A stretch of 64,000 bases of DNA from Apostichopus japonicus (taxonomy: Eukaryota > Echinodermata > Holothuroidea > Aspidochirotida > Stichopodidae). Location: assembly GCF_037975245.1 (NCBI RefSeq), contig NC_092561.1:1216501-1280500 (forward strand), written 5' to 3'. Positions 48,141 through 62,499 of this stretch are shown here, piece after piece. Below the pieces are notes generated by a model that saw only the letters and a program-made list of their open reading frames with translations, was not told the origin of the DNA and made no database searches. Within the stretch, counting starts at the first letter, position 1; each line of letters starts with the position of its first letter. Made by a program: the position numbers and the translations under genes.

Positions 48141-51100
48141 ATGGAGTACATATCATTTAGTTCGTTTCAATGCCGCGCCAAGCCTGTCTTATTTGTGATT
48201 ATCATATGTTCCTGTACACTTTGGCTGGCATTCACATCGGTTAGTCGAGGTGAGTATTCTATATCAGTTTAACAAGTGTTTAAATATTTATGCTGGTATA
48301 CGTAATGTATTCACTGTCTGTTGTATCACTGAATTGACTTAATATCCTAGTCATGTACCGTGTACAGGCGGACGTAGCCAGAGATTTGAAAGAGGGCAGA
48401 GAGCAGAATTTTCAAAGGGAGCATTATTACACTTAACGGAGCACCATGATGTACAAAGTGCCCTCACGTTGCAGGAAATAAACAAAAATAAGTGAATTGT
48501 ATTTACGTAGCAAACGAACTTTCAGGGCAAAGATTGAGAAGGGTCTTTTAGCTTCCTTCAACCTGAAAGAGGGCTTCAATGATATTTCTTGCTTTTAGTT
48601 AAATTTTATATTTTGGGGTACTCAAAAGGGGGGGGTGGGCGATCGCTACAATTGCCCCCCCCCTCTCCCTGGGTACGTCCCTGGTTCTAAATATATTATT
48701 CTAACGATGTTTCTTGAATTAGAATTATTATCATAATAGTTTTACACATATCAGCAGAACGTTTTGAGTTTTGAGAGGGTCATTTAATGGAGTCAGCACC
48801 ACTGTAATTGTCGTTATATTAGGCTACTTCTTTTAAAGTTCATTTATACCAAACAGCATAGAATGTTTATCATAACACATCCAAGTGCGGATATATTTGC
48901 GCTAAGTAGTGACATCCCTGGGGTAAAACCTTTTGTCAGCCAAGTTGGCAAATCATAAAGTGACATCCGAAATCAATTTGCATGATATTTGCTTCGTTAA
49001 AACTTTAAGGGGCCATATTGATGATAACTATCAAATTACATTAGGCCTAAACATGGAGTAAGTCTTTTATTTTCTTGCCGAGTAAAGCTGGGTTGTTTGT
49101 TTTCTTAATACGTAAATAAATGAACGGAATAATTGATAAGAAGTTAATAACAGGCAAAGCAATGATATATGAAAGAATATTACAGTGAATGCATCAGATT
49201 TGTGAGTACGCACGGCCAATTAGTGAAATAAAGGGAAGTTACCATGTGCAGTAGGCTAGACTATCAACCTGGGAATGACATGATATTACATAGCGACAAA
49301 CGCCAAATATATATAGTAGTCAACAATCAGCAGTGGCGTGAGTTATGGTAGGGAGGGTGGCTCTCCATTTCTTTCATGTCACCCCCACCTCCATCGTCGG
49401 TCGAAGGAAATAGTTACATTCTATCGGGGACTGGAATCACTCCTTGCACAATAGACATATACTTATATACCTAATTTATAAACTAAATATGCCACAGACT
49501 GCACCAATGCACCCTCCCCCCCCCCCCCCCTCATCAAACACACATACATGGAAATCGGCTTCAACGACCCCAGAGTCAGTCCACCTCCTTTCTTATTTCC
49601 CTGTTCTGCCACTGTCTCTTCAGTAACAGCTATAACTCACCCCTATCCCTGCACCCCAACCAACTATATAGCCACTACCGGCTTTGACATCATCTGCATG
49701 TCACGGATTACGTTAATACACGTTAATACACTATTCCGTGTGGTACGGTACGTATTCCATACTAAAGAATAGCAAATGGTTCTATACTAACCAAGCAAGT
49801 ATAGTACATAACGCGCGTGAGTTTACCCGTGTCTATTGTTCGACAACTCCCACAGTCCTACTCACTCCACTGTCAGTGCTTTCAAGTATTGTTCGTAGCC
49901 GCATAGACAATGACCATTCTTCAGCTATTGTCTGTTCTTCCTGCCTGAATACAATGGCTTCTCTGAATAAGCCTAACAGCATAGACAATGCAGACGACTA
50001 TGGTAGGCCATACGGGAAATAATTGCTGATTAAATGTCTGTAAGAATTAAAATTCTATTTAACACTAGCTTTAAATAAAATTAATACCGGCATTAAATAG
50101 TATTAATACTGGCATTAAATAACATTAATACCGCCATTAAATAGACCATCTTTGTTTAGTTGGCACTGCAACTTTAGTTGCCTTATGGTATAATATGCAA
50201 TATTATTGACAAGCTTCCTTACACGTTTCCAGCTCTTGCGCCAGGCGCTAAACTTACCCCGTTAGTTCATCCATCTTCATTCAGGAGTCTTCCAAACTTT
50301 CATAGCGTAATGCTCTTCGAAGATTAATCTAACGATCGACAAGATTACGAGAATTTTACGTCTTTATCCTTAATCGATAATTTTTTTTTACAAATAGTCA
50401 TCGTACTAATGTGCAGAGTGGTACTATATTAACCGATATTTCTGATCATTATCCTATTTTCTGCTGTTAGAAAAACTCTATTCATAAAACATAATTCTTC
50501 TAAGAGTGTTGGTTACTTTAATTATACTAGTGTCAGGATGAATTCGAGGTGAGCTGCTGCCTAAAGATCGGACAGATGTTATCAATCATCAGAATGCAGA
50601 TTTTGCCTATTTCAAGTTTTCTGTATATAAAAAGATTTACTCAGACGTTCATAAGGTTGCGTACACTAAAAATGCTTAGGATATGAATCATCTGGCTAGA
50701 AACAGCAGGTCTCTAACTATGGGCATGTTTGCATATCACCTTCTGTATCTAAATTATTTGAACGTTTCACGTACAATAGAATATCTAATTTTATCCATAA
50801 TCATATATATCCTAAACACATTTAAGTATGGCTTTCGTAAAGATTATTCTACAGATATGGCAGCAGTTAATCTATAGTCGATAAAATTGCAACAGCATTA
50901 TACAAAATACTTTCAGAATAGGAATCCTCATTGATCTCTCACAAGAGGTATTTGATACCAATGACTACATAATTCGTTGAAATAAACTGCTTATGGTTAA
51001 CGAGGGGTCGCCTTTGACTGCATGGATTGCTAGTTACTTGAGGAACAGTATGTCCCCAAGTTGGTGTCCCCCAAGGATCTATCATTGGGACACTATATTT

Positions 51101-53757
51101 CCTTTCTATATATTAATGATGTTCATTTAACATCCGAAAAAAGGCAAAATTTATTACCTTTGCTGATGATACAACATTTAGTTTTTTCCAAAACAAGCCA
51201 TTTTTAAAGGTTGTAATTTTTACATGCAGAGGAGGAATTTAAAAATATTTTCACTTGGCTTAATGCAAACAAGTTATCTTGAAATATATATATTTTTGAT
51301 AATGAAAAGGTACAATGAAAGTAATATTTCATTAATTCTAATTGGGGGGCACGTCAATTATTCCTCATCATGCACAAAATTCCTGGGAAATTTTAATTGA
51401 CAACAAACTGCATTGTAAAGAGTTACTTCTTACGTTGAAAACAATAGTCTGTGCAATTGGTATTATTTACAAAACCAAGAACTTTCTCTCTTCATAAAAA
51501 TGTGCTCATGATGCGCTGATCATTCTTTAAGTACCCCCTCCTACCCCCCCCCCCCGCCACGTCTTAATAATAGCTTATGACTATGGGGGAACGCCAACAA
51601 CACTCATTTAAATAATCCGCATCCCATAGTGAAAAAGAAATAAGAAAAAGGGAACAGAAAGATTATCAGATATATTCACAGTGTTCCATACAATACCAAT
51701 AGTGCACCTCTGTTTTAGGAGTCTGACATATTTTCGAGCTTTACAGTTATCAACTTGGGAGTTTTATGTATAAATGTTATCTCAGACTCTTACCAATATG
51801 GTCGAATTCGACCGCACTGGCCTAGCTCTTCCACTGGTTAATATAATAAATGAATCAGGTACATTTTTATCCATTGTCTTTGAAACTCATCGCAGCAGTT
51901 AGCCAATAGTGTAATATTATTTATTTATTTACTATTTTCACTATAATTTTGGTCATTCATCCCGCTTTGTGTCTTCTTTGTTTTTCATCAGAAACTCCCT
52001 TTACATTTCTAAATTTCCAGTGGGCAAACAGGTCTTTCACTAGACATAACAAGTTTAATATCGCATCATGGCGCAATAAGGATTTACCACAAATTACAGA
52101 TAATTCGACAGATCCTTCTAACGCCGAGAAGGTACCCTTCAATGACCGGCTCGTTCAAACTGATGCGGCAACTCCGTCTGAGAGATTGGTCGAGGACAAC
52201 TTACTGAATAATCGCACAAAAACCAACGAGATGGATTTATCTGAAGTGGTAATCAAATTATCTTTCTATCTATCTAGTTGAATTTAATACCATGTAATAT
52301 GTTGCAGATCGTAACTCGCTATATGGTTGTAACGTCTATCAAGTTAATGGTATTTGAAATTCAAGAAACGTTCACAATAACATTTTAAACAAAGTCAATT
52401 GTTAGCTATAGCGCGATTCTCATTGGGTTTATGCTACCAAGTGTTATATCTAACTAAATCTGTTATAGGCGTAAAAATGTATCGTATAGTGTAGGCTACT
52501 GTAATGATATGCAAATACTGATTGCAAATATATCCCGTTGTTCTATAACTGGGTGGTAGATGCCACGTACATGCATGTAGGGTAATAATGGGTTAGATTG
52601 ATTAACCAAAATAACGAACTAATTATAAATTGGGATGAACACATGTATTTTCTTTATGGAACGCTTAAAATCTGATCTTGATGTTGTTAAAGTACAGTCC
52701 AGCAGTTTTAAAATGAATTTTGATGTAAAAATATATGTACTGTCACAGTGAAATAACTGGTACAATAATAGGGAATTCATTTATTCTCTCTCTTTGTAGG
52801 CAGCCATGATGTATGTAGTAACATCGTGTCAAAACTTGTTGATACTTATGGCCTTCATTGCCATTATGTTAAAACAATGCATTCTGACAGATAGAATATT
52901 GATTTTTGTTTTAATAATTCTAGTTTGAATGTGGTGAAACGTGCCAGGAAATAATTCAGCAACACAGACAGCGGATCCTACAAGATTCTTGTCATAAGAA
53001 ACCTATCAATGGTCCGCCCTCTCTATGGAACAAAACTACAGGTCACTTAAATCCATCGGAAATGAGAAGACTTGGACATATATATCCTATACACAGTATG
53101 GGTGTTTTATTCTGTACTGTACCGAAAGGTGGGTCCACTACATGGAAAAGAATCATGTTAGCCGCGATTGGACGCATTGAGACCCCCGAGAGTTACAAGG
53201 GAGACATTCACCCATTGTTTCACAAAGTTGTCAAATCTTTAGGTAAATATAGTGTTAACGAATCCGAAGAAATGCTCAAGACGTACAACAAGTTTGTTAT
53301 CGTCAGAGACCCAATGCAACGGATGTTATCACTCTTTCTCGATAAAGCCGTTGGAAAGCACATATTAAAATTTAACGAAAGTCAGTTTGAGGTATTTTTA
53401 AAATTTATTCTGAAGAGTCCGAATAGATTTCAATCAGTAGGATTCAATGAACATTGGACGCATACTTCGTATTTATGTTTACCTTGTGATATCAATTACA
53501 ACTTCATTGGACGTTTGGAAACTTCTCAAAGAGATACCAAATATATTTTTGATCATTTTCTTCAAAAGGCCAAAGGTAATTACAGTTTGACATTTCATAC
53601 GAAGCATGATACCAACAGCACAGCTCCCGAAAAGAAAAGTCATTATTTTTCACAAGTGGATCGGGAAATCCTCCACGCAATTGTAAAAAAATATGGTATA
53701 GATTACGACAATTTTGGATATGATAGAAACATGTATCGTCTTTTCAAAAACATATAG
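48141..53757 (+). CDS. carbohydrate sulfotransferase gene E, 3 exons
   Basis: Exons 48141-48249, 51992-52248 and 52924-53757 give 399 residues. Exon 3 is type 2 (KAVGKHILKF, TFHTKHDTNST) with a changed 5'-PAPS loop: PKGGSTTWKRIM instead of [19 protein letters not shown] is closer to the general family pattern. It also has FEVFLKF in place of FEGFLKF. Exon 3 protein is identical to gene F. Exon 1 has AKPVLFVIII. Catalytic motifs and splice sites are intact. Confidence 0.85.
48365..48683. mobile_element. MITE-like element in intron 1 of gene E
   Basis: Orthologous to 25486-25800. The preceding flank has lost two bases (catgtacc against catatgtacc). Confidence 0.55.
50328..51900 (+). mobile_element. 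decayed LINE in intron 1 of gene E
   Basis: Same element as in gene B; no unit-specific rearrangement seen. Confidence 0.8.
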
Positions 53758-54122
53758 TGAGGGCGCATAGTGTAGTGGTTGAATTATTATGATTTATAAA
53801 ACAATGGATTTATATTACATTTACAATATCAACAACTTTCGTACGACCCACCTATTTACTAGAGTTCTTTGGAATTTTTCTTATACATTATCATTTATAA
53901 ATTCAGAATTGCATTTAATTACAACAACAAAACTTCTTGCCTTTTAATGGAGACGGGTTTTTTAATTTGGGTTTGCTTCTTGAAATGACAGAAATTGATT
54001 TATTTTGAGGTTTTAATACGATCATTTAACTTAGTAGAGTTCTTCGGTATTTGTCTCATACATTATTAGTTATAAATAATTTGCCTTAAATTACAAAAAA
54101 AAAAGTGAGGACTTATACATAA

Positions 54123-54278
54123 AAGTCCAAAAAGCATAACACACGCATTCCGTATGTGACTAATTACAATCCACTCATCAAATCCTTTATGAGCTCTATT
54201 AAACATTCCAATGAACAACGATACAGACTGGATTATGAACTATTTGGCTACAATAAAGATGTCAATTCCATGAAATGA
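54123..54278 (+). pseudogene. relic C-terminal sulfotransferase exon, after gene E
   Basis: Same relic, open over 51 codons, with YRLDYELFGY and AATAAA. Confidence 0.6.
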
Positions 54279-54801
54279 TTCATGTTTTAAAAGTTCTCAT
54301 TATTTAAGCAACTCGCTAAACAATACTTTGATCAAGTAACTTTTTTAGTTTGAACCGTTATTTTTTATTTACTTATTATTTTTTTTTAAGTTATATTGCA
54401 TCGACTTATTTCTTTATAAGCTGAGGGACAGGGTGGGGTTCACTCGGGCACCGATACATGGTTGTTCATGATGAAATCTGAACGATTCATTTAGAATAAT
54501 GTTTACGTTCTTTTCAAAACACCGAGGGTCGTTGCTTATGCACATTTCATTTAGAATGTATCATTTGAGCTGTGATCGTTTGTTGTTCTTGTTCTTGTTG
54601 CTTTCGGTTAAATATCCTTTAAAATGAACAATTATTGTAATTGTTACATATACAGTTATTTCTCTAGGTTAACAAGTCACTGTTTATAGTCACATATGCT
54701 TTCCAAGTGGACAGAGACGTAAGTATTACAGGTCACGTGACGTCTGTTAATCAGTTCAGCTGAATCAATCTTGAGACTTGTGAATCAGTCTGCGCTCTCA
54801 T

Positions 54802-54841
54802 CAGGGAGCTGTTACTCTAACGTTACAGAAGCAGCTCCCTG
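54802..54841. mobile_element. 40-bp hairpin insertion, type 2 unit
   Basis: Same as 22468-22507, with 7-bp flanks CTCTCAT / CTCCCAT. Confidence 0.65.
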
Positions 54842-55800
54842 CTCCCATTCTAAATCGTTCGGTTCGGTATAGTAGCCCTGGCTCCGACCATTGTGGTCGT
54901 ATTTGTATCTGTTTTGTATTCGTATTGTATGCACTTTATGCATGTACGTATCGTTATGTGGGAATCTTCTTCGGTATTGAGACGTCGTTTTTAACCACTT
55001 TCGTTTAAGTGCATATGTTTCTCTTTTTAGTATTATTGAGGACTTCATGACGATGTTTTGTCTGTACCATGGCTGATTGTAGAAGTAGACTACGAAATCT
55101 ACTCAGCGCTCGTTCTTTACTCGTTTATCTATGTGTTATATTCTCTGCAAGTACTAGCGAGATTCGAGCCTCGTCGTTACTAACACACAACCATCCAAGC
55201 CACATTTGTTTATATACCGCCACCAGTCCACAGTAGGGAATATTTGGGCGCCCCCACCGGAATCTTTAGACTGAGTTTGCGTTACAATATATATCATCCA
55301 CCCCCACCCCTTCCCCCAACCCCCATAAATTGTGGTTGGAAGAAGAAAGCCTATAGGGAAAGAATATTCCTGATGATTCCCTTCTTGTAACATATATTTT
55401 ATTTTCTTGATACTCGCTTCAATCGCCCCTAGAGAGACCATCAGCCTGGCTCCTCTATTTCCCTGCCCTTTCTCTTCACTGTAGCCAATACCAGTATACC
55501 CCCCTCCCCCTGCATTAGAAATAACAAATAACCTCACTCTCACACACGCTTCTGTAAACTGATAGAATCCGGAACAGGAAATGCATTGATCGATCGAATC
55601 AACGACTGCTTAGTTCTTGGTACATGTATACATGCAGGACGGACGTATAAACATACATGTTTCTTCAATTGGGTAATAACTTGTTTAACAGATATGAGAA
55701 GAACTAAAACTAAAATTGAGAATTAAGGAAAGAGTGACATTATTTCAGTGCTTTCGATCATATTCGGTGATATTTGAATCATAAAGTTATAGCTAAAACA

Positions 55801-58800
55801 ATGGAGTACATATCATTTAGTTTGTTTCAACGCCGCGCCAAGCGTGTCTTATTTGTGATGATCATATGTTCCTGTACACTTTGGCTGGCATTCACATCGG
55901 TTAGTCGGGGTGAGTATTCTATATCAGTTTAACAAGTGTTTAAATATTTATGCTGGTATACGTAATGTATTCACTGTCTGTTGTATCACTGAATTGACTT
56001 AATATCCTAGTCATATGTACCGTGTACAGGCGGACGTAGCCAGAGATTTGAAAGAGGGCAGAGAGCAGAATTTTCAAAGGGAGCATTATTACACTTAACG
56101 GAGCACCATGATGTACAAAGTGCCCTCACGTTGCAGGAAATAAACAAAAATAAGTGAATTGTATTTACGTAGCAAACGAACTTTCAGGGCAAAGATTGAG
56201 AAGGGTCTTTTAGCTTCCTTCAACCTGAAAGAGGGCTTCAATGATATTTCTTGCTTTTAGTTAAATTTTATATTTTGGGGTACTCAAAAGGGGGGGTGGG
56301 CGATCGCTACAATTGCCCCCCCCCCCTCTCCCTGGGTACGTCCCTGGTTCTAAATATATTATTCTAACGATGTTTCTTGAATTAGAATTATTATCATAAT
56401 AGTTTTACACATATCAGCAGAACGTTTTGAGTTTTGAGAGGGTCATTTAATGGAGTCAGCACCACTGTAATTGTCGTTATATTAGGCTACTTCTTTTAAA
56501 GTTCATTTATACCAAACAGCATAGAATGTTTATCATAACACATCCAAGTGCGGATATATTTGCGCTAAGTAGTGACATCCCTGGGGTAAAACCTTTTGTC
56601 AGCCAAGTTGGCAAATCATAAAGTGACATCCGAAATCAATTTGCATGATATTTGCTTCGTTAAAACTTTAAGGGGCCATATTGATGATAACTATCAAATT
56701 ACATTAGGCCTAAACATGGAGTAAGTCTTTTATTTTCTTGCCGAGTAAAGCTGGGTTGTTTGTTTTCTTAATACGTAAATAAATGAACGGAATAATTGAT
56801 AAGAAGTTAATAACAGGCAAAGCAATGATATATGAAAGAATATTACAGTGAATGCATCAGATTTGTGAGTACGCACGGCCAATTAGTGAAATAAAGGGAA
56901 GTTACCATGTGCAGTAGGCTAGACTATCAACCTGGGAATGACATGATATTACATAGCGACAAACGCCAAATATATATAGTAGTCAACAATCAGCAGTGGC
57001 GTGAGTTATGGTAGGGAGGGTGGCTCTCCATTTCTTTCATGTCACCCCCACCTCCATCGTCGGTCGAAGGAAATAGTTACATTCTATCGGGGACTGGAAT
57101 CACTCCTTGCACAATAGACATATACTTATATACCTAATTTATAAACTAAATATGCCACAGACTGCACCAATGCACCCTCCCCCCCCCCCTCATCAAACAC
57201 ACATACATGGAAATCGGCTTCAACGACCCCAGAGTCAGTCCACCTCCTTTCTTATTTCCCTGTTCTGCCACTGTCTCTTCAGTAACAGCTATAACTCACC
57301 CCTATCCCTGCACCCCAACCAACTATATAGCCACTACCGGCTTTGACATCATCTGCATGTCACGGATTACGTTAATACACGTTAATACACTATTCCGTGT
57401 GGTACGGTACGTATTCCATACTAAAGAATAGCAAATGGTTCTATACTAACCAAGCAAGTATAGTACATAACGCGCGTGAGTTTACCCGTGTCTATTGTTC
57501 GACAACTCCCACAGTCCTACTCACTCCACTGTCAGTGCTTTCAAGTATTGTTCGTAGCCGCATAGACAATGACCATTCTTCAGCTATTGTCTGTTCTTCC
57601 TGCCTGAATACAATGGCTTCTCTGAATAAGCCTAACAGCATAGACAATGCAGACGACTATGGTAGGCCATACGGGAAATAATTGCTGATTAAATGTCTGT
57701 AAGAATTAAAATTCTATTTAACACTAGCTTTAAATAAAATTAATACCGGCATTAAATAGTATTAATACTGGCATTAAATAACATTAATACCGCCATTAAA
57801 TAGACCATCTTTGTTTAGTTGGCACTGCAACTTTAGTTGCCTTATGGTATAATATGCAATATTATTGACAAGCTTCCTTACACGTTTCCAGCTCTTGCGC
57901 CAGGCGCTAAACTTACCCCGTTAGTTCATCCATCTTCATTCAGGAGTCTTCCAAACTTTCATAGCGTAATGCTCTTCGAAGATTAATCTAACGATCGACA
58001 AGATTACGAGAATTTTACGTCTTTATCCTTAATCGATAATTTTTTTTTACAAATAGTCATCGTACTAATGTGCAGAGTGGTACTATATTAACCGATATTT
58101 CTGATCATTATCCTATTTTCTGCTGTTAGAAAAACTCTATTCATAAAACATAATTCTTCTAAGAGTGTTGGTTACTTTAATTATACTAGTGTCAGGATGA
58201 ATTCGAGGTGAGCTGCTGCCTAAAGATCGGACAGATGTTATCAATCATCAGAATGCAGATTTTGCCTATTTCAAGTTTTCTGTATATAAAAAGATTTACT
58301 CAGACGTTCATAAGGTTGCGTACACTAAAAATGCTTAGGATATGAATCATCTGGCTAGAAACAGCAGGTCTCTAACTATGGGCATGTTTGCATATCACCT
58401 TCTGTATCTAAATTATTTGAACGTTTCACGTACAATAGAATATCTAATTTTATCCATAATCATATATATCCTAAACACATTTAAGTATGGCTTTCGTAAA
58501 GATTATTCTACAGATATGGCAGCAGTTAATCTATAGTCGATAAAATTGCAACAGCATTATACAAAATACTTTCAGAATAGGAATCCTCATTGATCTCTCA
58601 CAAGAGGTATTTGATACCAATGACTACATAATTCGTTGAAATAAACTGCTTATGGTTAACGAGGGGTCGCCTTTGACTGCATGGATTGCTAGTTACTTGA
58701 GGAACAGTATGTCCCCAAGTTGGTGTCCCCCAAGGATCTATCATTGGGACACTATATTTCCTTTCTATATATTAATGATGTTCATTTAACATCCGAAAAA

Positions 58801-61415
58801 AGGCAAAATTTATTACCTTTGCTGATGATACAACATTTAGTTTTTTCCAAAACAAGCCATTTTTAAAGGTTGTAATTTTTACATGCAGAGGAGGAATTTA
58901 AAAATATTTTCACTTGGCTTAATGCAAACAAGTTATCTTGAAATATATATATTTTTGATAATGAAAAGGTACAATGAAAGTAATATTTCATTAATTCTAA
59001 TTGGGGGGCACGTCAATTATTCCTCATCATGCACAAAATTCCTGGGAAATTTTAATTGACAACAAACTGCATTGTAAAGAGTTACTTCTTACGTTGAAAA
59101 CAATAGTCTGTGCAATTGGTATTATTTACAAAACCAAGAACTTTCTCTCTTCATAAAAATGTGCTCATGATGCGCTGATCATTCTTTAAGTACCCCCTCC
59201 TACCCCCCCCCCCGCCACGTCTTAATAATAGCTTATGACTATGGGGGAACGCCAACAACACTCATTTAAATAATCCGCATCCCATAGTGAAAAAGAAATA
59301 AGAAAAAGGGAACAGAAAGATTATCAGATATATTCACAGTGTTCCATACAATACCAATAGTGCACCTCTGTTTTAGGAGTCTGACATATTTTCGAGCTTT
59401 ACAGTTATCAACTTGGGAGTTTTATGTATAAATGTTATCTCAGACTCTTACCAATATGGTCGAATTCGACCGCACTGGCCTAGCTCTTCCACTGGTTAAT
59501 ATAATAAATGAATCAGGTACATTTTTATCCATTGTCTTTGAAACTCATCGCAGCAGTTAGCCAATAGTGTAATATTATTTATTTATTTACTATTTTCACT
59601 ATAATTTTGGTCATTCATCCCGCTTTGTGTCTTCTTTGTTTTTCATCAGAAACTCCCTTTACATTTCTAAATTTCCAGTGGGCAAACAGGTCTTTCACTA
59701 GACATAACAAGTTTAATATCGCATCATGGCGCAATAAGGATTTACCACAAATTACAGATAATTCGACAGATCCTTCTAACGCCGAGAAGGTACCCTTCAA
59801 TGACCGGCTCGTTCAAACTGATGCGGCAACTCCGTCTGAGAGATTGGTCGAGGACAACTTACTGAATAATCGCACAAAAACCAACGAGATGGATTTATCT
59901 GAAGTGGTAATCAAATTATCTTTCTATCTATCTAGTTGAATTTAATACCATGTAATATGTTGCAGATCGTAACTCGCTATATGGTTGTAACGTCTATCAA
60001 GTTAATGGTATTTGAAATTCAAGAAACGTTCACAATAACATTTTAAACAAAGTCAATTGTTAGCTATAGCGCGATTCTCATTGGGTTTATGCTACCAAGT
60101 GTTATATCTAACTAAATCTGTTATAGGCGTAAAAATGTATCGTATAGTGTAGGCTACTGTAATGATATGCAAATACTGATTGCAAATATATCCCGTTGTT
60201 CTATAACTGGGTGGTAGATGCCACGTACATGCATGTAGGGTAATAATGGGTTAGATTGATTAACCAAAATAACGAACTAATTATAAATTGGGATGAACAC
60301 ATGTATTTTCTTTATGGAACGCTTAAAATCTGATCTTGATGTTGTTAAAGTACAGTCCAGCAGTTTTAAAATGAATTTTGATGTAAAAATATATGTACTG
60401 TCACAGTGAAATAACTGGTACAATAATAGGGAATTCATTTATTCTCTCTCTTTGTAGGCAGCCATGATGTATGTAGTAACATCGTGTCAAAACTTGTTGA
60501 TACTTATGGCCTTCATTGCCATTATGTTAAAACAATGCATTCTGACAGATAGAATATTGATTTTTGTTTTAATAATTCTAGTTTGAATGTGGTGAAACGT
60601 GCCAGGAAATAATTCAGCAACACAGACAGCGGATCCTACAAGATTCTTGTCATAAGAAACCTATCAATGGTCCGCCCTCTCTATGGAACAAAACTACAGG
60701 TCACTTAAATCCATCGGAAATGAGAAGACTTGGACATATATATCCTATACACAGTATGGGTGTTTTATTCTGTACTGTACCGAAAGGTGGGTCCACTACA
60801 TGGAAAAGAATCATGTTAGCCGCGATTGGACGCATTGAGACCCCCGAGAGTTACAAGGGAGACATTCACCCATTGTTTCACAAAGTTGTCAAATCTTTAG
60901 GTAAATATAGTGTTAACGAATCCGAAGAAATGCTCAAGACGTACAACAAGTTTGTTATCGTCAGAGACCCAATGCAACGGATGTTATCACTCTTTCTCGA
61001 TAAAGCCGTTGGAAAGCACATATTAAAATTTAACGAAAGTCAGTTTGAGGTATTTTTAAAATTTATTCTGAAGAGTCCGAATAGATTTCAATCAGTAGGA
61101 TTCAATGAACATTGGACGCATACTTCGTATTTATGTTTACCTTGTGATATCAATTACAACTTCATTGGACGTTTGGAAACTTCTCAAAGAGATACCAAAT
61201 ATATTTTTGATCATTTTCTTCAAAAGGCCAAAGGTAATTACAGTTTGACATTTCATACGAAGCATGATACCAACAGCACAGCTCCCGAAAAGAAAAGTCA
61301 TTATTTTTCACAAGTGGATCGGGAAATCCTCCACGCAATTGTAAAAAAATATGGTATAGATTACGACAATTTTGGATATGATAGAAACATGTATCGTCTT
61401 TTCAAAAACATATAG
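55801..61415 (+). CDS. carbohydrate sulfotransferase gene F, 3 exons
   Basis: Exons 55801-55909, 59650-59906 and 60582-61415 give 399 residues. Exon 3 protein is identical to gene E (PKGGSTTWKRIM, KAVGKHILKF), so E and F are the most recent duplicates. Exon 1 differs from E: SLFQRRAKRVLFVMII, with Cys11 replaced by Arg, adding positive charge next to the membrane anchor and favouring a type II topology. Motifs and splice signals are intact. It breaks the strict type 1/type 2 alternation, as the second type 2 gene in a row. Confidence 0.85.
56027..56346. mobile_element. MITE-like element in intron 1 of gene F
   Basis: Orthologous to 25486-25800; homopolymer lengths again differ. Confidence 0.55.
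57987..59560 (+). mobile_element. decayed LINE in intron 1 of gene F
   Basis: Same element as in gene B, near-identical to the gene E copy. Confidence 0.8.
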
Positions 61416-61780
61416 TGAGGGCGCATAGTGTAGTGGTTGAATTATTATGATTTATAAAACAATGGATTTATATTACATTTACAATATCAACAACTTTCGT
61501 ACGACCCACCTATTTACTAGAGTTCTTTGGAATTTTTCTTATACATTATCATTTATAAATTCAGAATTGCATTTAATTACAACAACAAAACTTCTTGCCT
61601 TTTAATGGAGACGGGTTTTTTAATTTGGGTTTGCTTCTTGAAATGACAGAAATTGATTTATTTTGAGGTTTTAATACGATCATTTAACTTAGTAGAGTTC
61701 TTCGGTATTTGTCTCATACATTATTAGTTATAAATAATTTGCCTTAAATTACAAAAAAAAAAGTGAGGACTTATACATAA

Positions 61781-61936
61781 AAGTCCAAAAAGCATAACAC
61801 ACGCATTCCGTATGTGACTAATTACAATCCACTCATCAAATCCTTTATGAGCTCTATTAAACATTCCAATGAACAACGATACAGACTGGATTATGAACTA
61901 TTTGGCTACAATAAAGATGTCAATTCCATGAAATGA
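61781..61936 (+). pseudogene. relic C-terminal sulfotransferase exon, after gene F
   Basis: Same relic, open over 51 codons, near-identical to the copy after gene E. Confidence 0.6.
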
Positions 61937-62459
61937 TTCATGTTTTAAAAGTTCTCATTATTTAAGCAACTCGCTAAACAATACTTTGATCAAGTAACTT
62001 TTTTAGTTTGAACCGTTATTTTTTATTTACTTATTATTTTTTTTTAAGTTATATTGCATCGACTTATTTCTTTATAAGCTGAGGGACAGGGTGGGGTTCA
62101 CTCGGGCACCGATACATGGTTGTTCATGATGAAATCTGAACGATTCATTTAGAATAATGTTTACGTTCTTTTCAAAACACCGAGGGTCGTTGCTTATGCA
62201 CATTTCATTTAGAATGTATCATTTGAGCTGTGATCGTTTGTTGTTCTTGTTCTTGTTGCTTTCGGTTAAATATCCTTTAAAATGAACAATTATTGTAATT
62301 GTTACATATACAGTTATTTCTCTAGGTTAACAAGTCACTGTTTATAGTCACATATGCTTTCCAAGTGGACAGAGACGTAAGTATTACAGGTCACGTGACG
62401 TCTGTTAATCAGTTCAGCTGAATCAATCTTGAGACTTGTGAATCAGTCTGCGCTCTCAT

Positions 62460-62499
62460 CAGGGAGCTGTTACTCTAACGTTACAGAAGCAGCTCCCTG
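62460..62499. mobile_element. 40-bp hairpin insertion, type 2 unit
   Basis: Same as 22468-22507; located in the gene G promoter region. Confidence 0.65.
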
